Assembly: GCA_027604665.1 (NCBI GenBank)
Contig: JADGIZ010000471.1
Coordinates: forward strand, 1-13,146
Direction: 5' to 3'
From: Polyrhizophydium stewartii
Taxonomy: Eukaryota; Chytridiomycota; Chytridiomycetes; Rhizophydiales
Length of the DNA: 13,146 nucleotides
How positions within the stretch are numbered: position 1 is the stretch's first letter; every line of letters begins with the position of its first letter. Below are positions 1-7,166 of the stretch, piece by piece. The notes beneath the pieces were generated by a model, which worked only from the letters and a program-made list of their open reading frames with translations, did not search any database and was not told the DNA's origin. The position numbers were made by a program, and so were the translations under genes.

Positions 1-2150
1 CCTCGGCACCGCACGCGCGGCGCGTTCCCGCCCGCAAGCGGCGGCGGCCCCGGCGCCGCCCGCCCTGCGCGGCCGGGGCGGCCGGGCGGAGGCTGCGGCC
101 GAAGCGGCCGTGCGGCGCCCGCCGCGATGACGCGGCAGCTTACGTAGCACAACGTGGTGCTCATGCCGCTGAAAGCACGGGGGGGTGGCGTTGACCCTCA
201 GGGCCCCTCGGCTCATGGCCCCGCAGCAAGTCGCCGCGATCTGCTTGCTCCTGCTCAGACGCCGGAAGACACTCGGCAGTTCTGCGAATATCGCCGTCCG
301 CACTCTGGGTTCGGCGAGATAGTCTGTCCACGGCTCTTGCCACTGTGTTGTATCGAGCAAGGTCAGCGTCGTTCGAACTCGAGCGCTATATTGATGGCGA
401 GCCATGTTTGGCTGGCTTACCTCGGCTAGAACTGGAACCCCCAGACGCGATGACATGGTTTTGGCGCAAGAGGGACAGGAAGCACGAAGCACATGCGCAT
501 GGTGGAAATAGGCCAATCATCGATTGCTGCTCAGCTGCACTCATCGGCCGAGCATGCGGGGTGCCTGGGCGACGATTTCGATCAGCGGCGCCGAAGCTGG
601 GGTCGCAAGTCGGCGACGGCGGCCGTCTCGAGTAAACTCTCGAGCCCATGAGCCGCTGCGAATGGTCCTTGGTTGCACGCCAGCACCGCCGGCGAGCACT
701 TTGCCGGGATGCCTGCGACCGGCTCGACGGCGTTGCGCCTCGCCGATTTGGACAACCGCAGCCACATGCGCACTCACCGGCCGCTGGAGTGCGGCGGCCG
801 GTGAGTGCGCATGTGCCTGCGCTGCGTGATGTCTCTCGGCTTCTGATCCTGCCCATGCCTGGGGCGGGCGGGGTGGCAGCCAGCCCGGCGCGCGGCTGCC
901 GCTGGTCGCTGCGACGATCAGGTCGCTTGGCAAGGCGCTTGCGGTTGGTGCGGCTGCGGCATACGGCCAGCCAGTTTCTGGTCTAGCCGTGGTGAACGCT
1001 CGCTGCTGCGGCTGCGGCCGCACCACCTGTGCCGCCGGAGCGTCCAAGGAGACCTGCGGCCGGATGCGGAGACAGCCTCGTCAGGCTTGAGGAACTTGGC
1101 TTGACCGAGCAGCTTTCGAGGATTTGGGCCGAGGAGTCGCTCGACGGGCTGGAGCAGGCATAGTTGTTTGCTGCAGGTGCAGCGGGCGAGGCAGGTGCGG
1201 CCGGCAACAGGTGCGGCAGGCACGGCTGGCGAGCGAGAGTGTGCGGTGGTGCCGAGCTTGTCGGATGTCGCTTTCGACTTTTGCCGGTCGGGAGGAAAGC
1301 AGCGACCGCGATGGATGCAGCGACTCGCCTGCACGAGCGACGCCCGCACACGCCGCCGCACCGCACGACGGCGGCGGACGCAAGCGCGCAGTGCACCCGG
1401 AGTGTGTCTGAGAGCACGACGCAAGAACTCGCTCCCTCCCGCAGCGCTTTGTTGCGGCCAGAGTGCTGTCGCGGCCGTGAGACGGCGCTGGCGGATGGCG
1501 CTGGTGTGGGCCGGCGGCAACGCCGGCGCCTGCTGCGAGCTGCCTGCGAGCCTCACGCTGTCCGGCTGCCGAGCTGCGCGGCGTTCTCGCACACACAAGC
1601 GTGTGGCTGCGGCTGCATGCCGCCTTCGTGTCGTTCGTGCCGGGGAGCGGCGACACTCGGCGATGTGCGGCGGCTCGGAGCACAACACCCCGCGGTGCTG
1701 CGTGACGGCCAGCGGCGACCCAGACACCCACGGCCGCTGGCTGCTGGATTGCAGCAGCGCACGGCCGTGCGCGACCACGCCGCGAGGCGGGCTCGCATCA
1801 GAAGCAGGTGACTTCACAGACAGCCTCGCGCGGAGTCGCAGATCGGGCGATCTGGTGTCTGTCTGTCGACGAGTTGGCCGGCAGCACGTTGTGCGCCAGC
1901 GACTTGGGCGGCTGGCGGAAGTTCTGGCGGCGAACGAGCGTGCATCGGCCTTGCCTGCAAGCAGCCGCGGCAGGAGATCCGGCAGCTACCAGAGCGAGTT
2001 GGATGTCGGCTGTCGCGGGGACAGGCAGCCATGTGTCTGGATCACAGGCTGGTCCGCCTGGCAACTGCCATGAACCCGCGGTGCATCGCGGGCCGTTGCT
2101 CTGTGGAGGACAGCCCGACCTGATGCGGCCGCCATCAATGCAAAGTAATG
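1..2150. other. GC-rich stretch without a supportable gene
   Basis: Open frames exist on both strands, the longest being about 300 codons at 1168-2073 (+) and 918-1817 (-). They overlap each other, are Arg/Ala/Ser-rich, show no domain or motif I recognise, and are what very GC-rich DNA produces by chance. I see no enolase-like or RhoGAP-like sequence and no paired-phase exon set here. The only clear structure is the hairpin at 757-821. Promoter, 5' flank or decayed repeat sequence are all possible. Confidence 0.5.
757..821. repeat. Long near-perfect hairpin (inverted repeat)
   Basis: Bases 763-784 and 794-815 are perfect reverse complements (22 of 22), separated by a 9-base loop at 785-793. 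Past a single mismatch (762/816) pairing resumes for five more bases on each side (757-761 with 817-821). The arms contain GTGAGT and its complement. Each half contains CACATGCGCACTCACCGG or its complement. No coding or tRNA context explains it. It could be a miniature foldback element, a cruciform, or a hairpin in an unseen RNA. Confidence 0.9.
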
Positions 2151-2760
2151 AATGAATACCGCCCGCCAATATCAACAAGTCCGTGATCAGAGGCCGTTGC
2201 AGAGGCAAGTGACTGGTGCGCACCGAAGACATTTTCCACACATCTTCTTAGATCTGTTTTTCTTGACTTTTGTGTTCCTGATATCTGGAAGAAACAGTGT
2301 CGATCATCCAAGTCTCGCCCATCCCCTTGGGGCTTCCTGTCATTCCGGATTCAGGCATTCACTGACGTTCATGGTCAGCAGTTCCCCAAATTGATGCTCG
2401 TCGGCATGAGCGCTAAGCTCAACATCGACATGCTCAAAACCGTCCCTCACCTCGGGTTTTTGTTTTCTGCCGTGCCGCTCCAATCAAGCCATTGTCTGAA
2501 AGGCATGCCGCTCTTAAAGGCATCAGACGAAGAGGCATGCCTACTCAACTTTCCCGCTCAAGTTCTGCCACTAGAATTCCTGTATCATGGTGGTCGTCCG
2601 GCAACAACGTCATAGTTGGTTGCTTAATGCTGCATGCTCTGCGCTGTGATGGACGCCAGGGCGGGCGCAATCTGTCTCGGCGATGCCGTGGCCCGTGCCG
2701 GGCCTTTGTCCTTGCCCTCGGTGTTGGCTGTTTCCGCGGCTTACCTTGTTTTTGGTGGTA
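2151..2760. other. Intergenic DNA of more even base composition
   Basis: From about 2160 to 2600 the base composition drops visibly in GC compared with both flanks, with T-rich runs such as those near 2255-2275 and 2455-2465. Short open frames (2152-2394, 2391-2615) have no recognisable product. An AGGCATGCC motif occurs twice, near 2500 and 2538. The stretch may be decayed flank or gag/protease sequence of the retroelement remnant that follows, but I cannot show similarity. Confidence 0.35.
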
Positions 2761-2764
2761 TGTG

Positions 2765-3338
2765 ACCGCCCGACTCGCACCTGCGCCTGTAGTCGCCCCT
2801 TCAACATCCCCCTCGCCTCCCGTCGCTGCCGCTCTGCCTACGGCTGCTCCGTCTGCGGCCGCCCCGTCGGCTGCCGCCCCGTTTGTGTCGCGGCAAAGTC
2901 GTCGCCGCACTCTGGCGGCCAAGGTCGCTGCCGTTGCGGCGGACCCCGAGATGCCACCGCCTTCAGAGTCGCACGCGCTGAACTAGGCCAAACAGCGCGC
3001 GGCCAGGCACGCTCTGATCCACATGTACACCGACGACGACCCGGTCTCGTCCGCCGTGTTCCAGCGCTTTGTCGAGAACGTCGAGGCGGCCGCGCCATCT
3101 GAGCCGCCCAAGGCTGGTCCAGCCGCGCTGCCTGCCAAGTGTGTGTCGATCTCGCCGACGTCTTCAGCAAGGAACTCGCACGCAAGCTTCCACCGCACCG
3201 TCCGTACGATCTCGCGATCAAGCTCAAGTCAGATGCCGAGCTGTCGCACTTCAAGCCGATCCCGCTCCACCCACCCGAGGCAGAGGCGTGCCAAACGTTG
3301 GTCCAAAGGAGACTCGAGCATCGAGTCGAGCCGAGTTT
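2765..3338 (+). mobile_element. Ty3/gypsy retroelement pol remnant (protease-RT linker and RT start)
   Basis: One frame gives an Ala/Pro/Ser-rich linker (about 2770-2983), a TAG stop at 2984-2986, and then, in the same frame, a stretch beginning HMYTDDDPVSSAVFQRFVEN (from about 3020). Near 3139 the frame shifts and continues as DLADVFSKELARKLPPHRPY (3148-3207), followed by DLAIKLKSDAELSHFKPIPL. This matches the hallmark at the beginning of Ty3/gypsy reverse transcriptase, in which a '(F/L)ADVFS..LPPHRPYDHAIDL' block is followed by a 'P.SP.E' block. The catalytic RT palm, RNase H and integrase are absent. The remnant carries a stop and a frameshift, and it ends about where the first RhoGAP-like copy begins. 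It is a dead fragment; no LTR or target-site duplication was found. Identification of the family is fairly firm, the left boundary is not. Confidence 0.75.
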
Positions 3339-3389
3339 CTGTCATGCTGCAGACAACACCATCACCGCATCCCCACCATTCTGCGGCGG

Positions 3390-6300
3390 CTGCTGCCAGG
3401 CCAATTTCTCTTTGTATTCTTGTCGAGGGCGTCGGTTCCACAGGGATACGTCGACCCAGGATACTTCCGCAAGCTTTGTGATGGTGAGTCGCCGCCGCCG
3501 CTCGAGCCGCTCGCATGTGGATGCACTCCTGTTGACATCGCCGCAGCTGCTCTGATCAAGCGCCAGCGCTTCGAGGCGCTTGTTCGCCGACTGATGTGGG
3601 GCCTGCAGATCGACCGCCGACTCACCAAGATGTCGACCGAGTGAGTGCCGACGCTCCGCCGCGTGTTCTGAAGCAGCCAGCCGGGCCGGCACTGACACCT
3701 GACAGGGTCGAGGCGGTCGCCCGATTTGTCACATCCTTGTTCGAAATGACCACGTTCCAGTTCCACAGCAACCCGACACCGACGCAGGACCAACACGACG
3801 CACTGCGCATCATGTTCTGCAGGTTCGAGCAGGTCGCGCTCATCGGCGGCAAGCGCATCGTGCCGAGCGAGATCTGCGACGGACTTTACGACGCCTATCT
3901 GTCGATCTGTGAGTCTTTGTGCGGTGCTGCGGCTGTTGCCGTTCTTGTCGCGGCGGGCACCGAGCTGACGCGCTTGTCGCCGTGCGATCGCCTTGTCCTT
4001 TGCATCGGCGACTTGCCTCGACGACAGGCGCCATGCCCGGTCTCACGCCAGATGTTGCGACTCATATGTTCACGGTGGCGGCCATTGCGCTCTTGCGCAG
4101 GATGTCGGCGGCGCGCAGGCACATGCTCGGCACGATCCTCATGTTCTGCCTGAGCGTTTCGTACCGCCCGGGCTTTGTCGACTTTCACCGCAAGGCGGTC
4201 GCACTGGCCGTCGGGCCGTGCGTCCTTGACTTTGGCAATCCCGAGGTCCACATGACCGACATGGCGTGGCGCATCTTCTCGACGCTCGTCTCGAACGGCA
4301 ACGTGATCGCATTGTACATTTGCGGCCAGCACGCCAACACGCCGCTGCCGGCTGCTGACGTCCGGACGGCGGCAAACACTGGCACTGGCGCAGCAGGGCA
4401 GTGCGACGGCGGCGACTCTGCAGCTCAGGTCGAGAACAACGCACGCAAGCCACAATCAACCAAGGCGGCCGAGGTTCCTGATGCAGCCTCGGCGATCAAC
4501 AACCCGCTCGCAACGATGGACGAGCTCGCGGCCAACGGTCCGATGACTGCCGGCATGATGCGCGCATTCCACGTTGAGCTCGACGAGGAGTGCTCCGAGG
4601 ACATGCAGCACACGGACGGCGGCCTGGAGAGCGACCACACGCCCCCGAGTGCCGCGGAGCTGCTGCAAGGCAGCAACTCAAACATGCCGCTCCTTGCCAA
4701 GGACGAGCTCGCCGCTGCAACACTTCAGAATGCGGAGCCAAGCGCACTTGGCACACAAGACGCCCAGCCGCACAACCGCGATGCCGCTCCTGTCAAGCTG
4801 TGCTCAGACAAGACACTCATCACCGTTGACGAAAGCAACTGTTGGCGCCATCGGCCTGGCCGATCAAGCTCAACGGCGAGGCGGGTTCGTCACGAGCTGT
4901 GAGGAAGATACACACCTCGGCCTTGGTGTTGTTCTTGGGCTCAAAGGACGCCAGGCCATTGGCGCCGCCATCGATCTGGAGATTGCAAGAGTTGCCTTCG
5001 TCGCCGCTGATGAGCGTCTTGTCTGAGCACAGCTTGACAGGAGCGGCATCGTGGTCGTGCGCCTGGGCATCTTGTGTGCCAAGTGCGCTTGGCTCCGCAT
5101 TTTCAAGAGTTGCAGCGGCGAGCTCGTCCTTGGCACGGAGCGGGTTGTTTGAGTTGCCGCCTTGCAGCAGCGGCACTCGGGCGCGTGTGGTCGCTCTTCA
5201 GGCCGTCATCCGTGTGCTGCATGTCCTCGGAGCACTCCTCGTCGAGCTCAACGTGGAATGCGCGCATCATGCCGGCAGTCATCGGACCGTTGGCCGCGAG
5301 CTCGTCCTTGGTTGCGAGCAGGTTGTTGATCGCCGAGGCCATGTCGGGAACCTCGGCCGCCTTGGTCGGTTGTGGCTTGCCTGCGTTGTTTCCGACCTGA
5401 GCTGCAGAGTCGCCGCCGTCGCACTGCCCTGCTGCGCCAGTGCCAGTGTTTGCCGCCGTCCGGACGTCAGCAGCCGGCAGCGGCGTGTTGGCGTGCTGGC
5501 CGCAAATGTACAATGCGATCACGTTGCCGTTCGAGACCAGCGTCGAGAAGATGCGCCACGCCATGTCGGTCATGTGGACCTCGGGATTGCCAAAGTCAAG
5601 GACGCACGGCCCGACGGCCAGTGCGACCGCCTTGCGGTGAAAGTCGACAAAGCCCGGACGGTACGAAACGCTCAGGCAGAACATGAGGATCGTGCCGAGC
5701 ATGTGCCTGCGCGCCGCCGACATCCTGCGCAAGAGCGCAATGGCCGCCACGGTGAACATATGAGTCGCAACATCTGGCGTGAGACCGGGCATGGCGCCTG
5801 TGGTCGAGGCAAGTCGCCGATGCAAAGGACAAGGCGATCGCACGGCGACAAGCGCGTCAGCTCGGTGCCTGCCGCGACAAGAACGGCAACAGCCGCAGCA
5901 CCGCACAAAGACTCACAGATCGACAGATAGGCGTCGTAAAGCCCGTCGCAGATCTCGCTCGGCACGATGCGCTTGCCGCCGATGAGCGCGACCTGCTCGA
6001 ACCTGCAGAACATGATGCGCAGCGCGTCGTGTTGGTCCTGCGTCGGTGTCGGGTTGCTGTGGAACTGGAACGTGGTCATTTCGAACAAGGATGTGACAAA
6101 TCGGGCAACTGCCTCGACCCTGTCAGGTGTCAGTGCCGGCCCGGCTGGCTGCTTCAGAACACGCGGTGGAGCGTCGGCACTCACTCGGTCGACATCTTGG
6201 TGAGTCGGCGGTCGATCTGCAGGCCCTACATCAGTCGGCGAACAAGCGCCTCGAAGCGCTGGCGCTTGATCAGAGCAGCTGCAGCGATGTTTCAGCACGA

Positions 6301-6437
6301 GTGCATCCACATGCGAGCGGCTCGAGCGGCGGCGGCGACTCACCATCACAAAGCTGGCGGAAGTATCCTGGGTCGACGTATCCCTGTGGAACCGACGCCC
6401 TCGACAAGAATACAAAGAGAAATTGGCCTGGCGGTGG
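3390..6437. repeat. Large inverted repeat made of copies A and B
   Basis: The left arm, 3390-4840, is the reverse complement of the right arm, 4990-6437, with a 149-bp spacer (4841-4989). In the 203-bp exon (3706-3908 against 6119-5917) I count four differences by eye, about 98% identity. The spacer belongs to the B unit: it continues the C-terminal tail of B, whereas the left arm lacks it. At the junction A reads GAAAGCAACT and then switches to GTTGGCGCCATCGG, which is B on the other strand. Outer ends are approximate because similarity fades near 3340-3390. Confidence 0.9.
3400..4902 (+). pseudogene. RhoGAP-like gene, copy A, truncated at both ends
   Basis: Exons 3400-3483, 3547-3640, 3706-3908 and 4028-4902 join in consistent phase (introns of 63, 65 and 119 nt, each starting GTGAGT and ending CAG). 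They encode the same domain as copy C: GYFRKLCD, a helical segment with [20 protein letters not shown], then [17 protein letters not shown], then [16 protein letters not shown]. The CAG acceptor at 3397-3399 survives, but exon 1 is missing: upstream lies the retroelement remnant instead. The tail follows the family to about base 4840. There the sequence jumps into the reverse complement of copy B, so the reading frame ends in about 20 unrelated residues and stops at 4902. Relative to copy C it lacks about 110 tail residues. Without exon 1 it has no evident start, so I call it a pseudogene; an alternative promoter in the retroelement remnant could still give a transcript. Confidence 0.7.
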
Positions 6438-6932
6438 CCGCCGCAGTGCGGAGGGAGCGCGGCGGCGGTGATGGCGGCCGCGGTGTGGTTGCGACGCGAC
6501 GCGTCGAGCATTGTCATGACGCGACGAGCATGTTCGTGAGCGCGACACGAGCGGGGCCGGGGCAAGCGTCGAGCAACGTCAGCGGCTGATTTCCAAAAGG
6601 CAAGATTTGAAATGCGACGAGCAGCAGCAGTGCGGCAGTCGGCAGTGCGGGCGATGCGAGGCGAAGGGGAGCCGCTCGTCCCACGCGCGCGTGCGCTCTG
6701 AGTGCGGGAGTGCGGCCGCGGGAGCCGATGCCGCTGTTCCGCACACTGGCCGCGAGCGTCTCGCATGTGGGCCGACCCGTGCCGCTCGCGATGGGGCAAC
6801 GAAAGTCGATATCACGGCCGGCGCAATCCGCCCTTGCGACGGGCGGCGGCGGGCGATGCGAGGCGGGCTGACATGCGAGCAGCAGGGGCGGCACTCACGA
6901 TACTCATCAAAGCTGAGCATCTCCATGCCCAT
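5103..6932 (-). pseudogene. RhoGAP-like gene, copy B, truncated and frameshifted
   Basis: Minus-strand exons 6932-6899 (remnant of exon 1), 6427-6344, 6278-6185, 6119-5917 and 5797-5103 mirror copy C at a constant offset of 2856 bp, splice sites included. The exon 1 remnant opens with an in-frame ATG at 6932-6930 ([12 protein letters not shown]), where the rest of exon 1 has been replaced by an enolase fragment, so translation could start there. Near 5168-5172 a 5-bp deletion compared with A and C breaks the frame after PSAA, and the frame stops at 5103. The other frame still carries the ancestral tail down to about 4850, and then runs into the inverted junction and stops near 4820. Like A, it lacks the roughly 110-residue tail segment found in C. 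The domain itself is intact, so a shortened protein is not excluded. Confidence 0.75.
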
Positions 6933-6934
6933 GT

Positions 6935-7034
6935 CGGCTCGCACGCCGCCAACAAGCTTGCCATGCAGGAGTTCATGATCCTGCCCACGGGTACCTCGTC
7001 GTTTACCGAAGCCATGCACATGGGCTCCGAGATC
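6935..7034 (+). pseudogene. Fragment of enolase exon 4
   Basis: These 100 bases match 11524-11623 of the enolase gene in this window with seven mismatches and no gap (about 93%). They correspond to enolase residues about 157-188, including the active-site His and Glu of GGSHA and MQEFM. The fragment translates as [20 protein letters not shown], with four amino-acid changes overall (G161A, A176T, A180T, R184H in enolase numbering), so it is not under visible purifying selection. It has no splice sites or start. On its left it joins exon 1 of copy B directly, on its right the 3' flank of copy C. Five of the seven changes are G to A on the + strand. It is a dead fragment marking a rearrangement breakpoint. 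Confidence 0.93.
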
Positions 7035-7166
7035 CGTGCATCATTTGCACTGCCAATGGCACACCATCGGATACAGCAAACCAACAGTTCTGATCGCTAT
7101 CAGCCATGTTGTGGCACACATCAAATACAACGATGGATCGAGAGGGAGAAACATTCATTTGTGTGT

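Noticed and set aside
365..390. TTCGAAC resembling the T-loop (B box) of a tRNA
   Set aside because: The flanking bases do not pair as a T stem and no acceptor, D or anticodon stem fits upstream.
918..1817. Minus-strand open frame of 299 codons, overlapped by a + strand frame at 1168-2073
   Set aside because: Both are open in the same GC-rich DNA, with no motif, no hydrophobic pattern of a folded protein and no related sequence elsewhere in the window.
4842..5930. Long + strand open frame (362 codons) across copy B
   Set aside because: It is antisense to the B exons and its counterpart recurs antisense to copy C. It crosses B's exon-intron borders and is Arg/Cys-rich, as expected from GC-rich antisense DNA.
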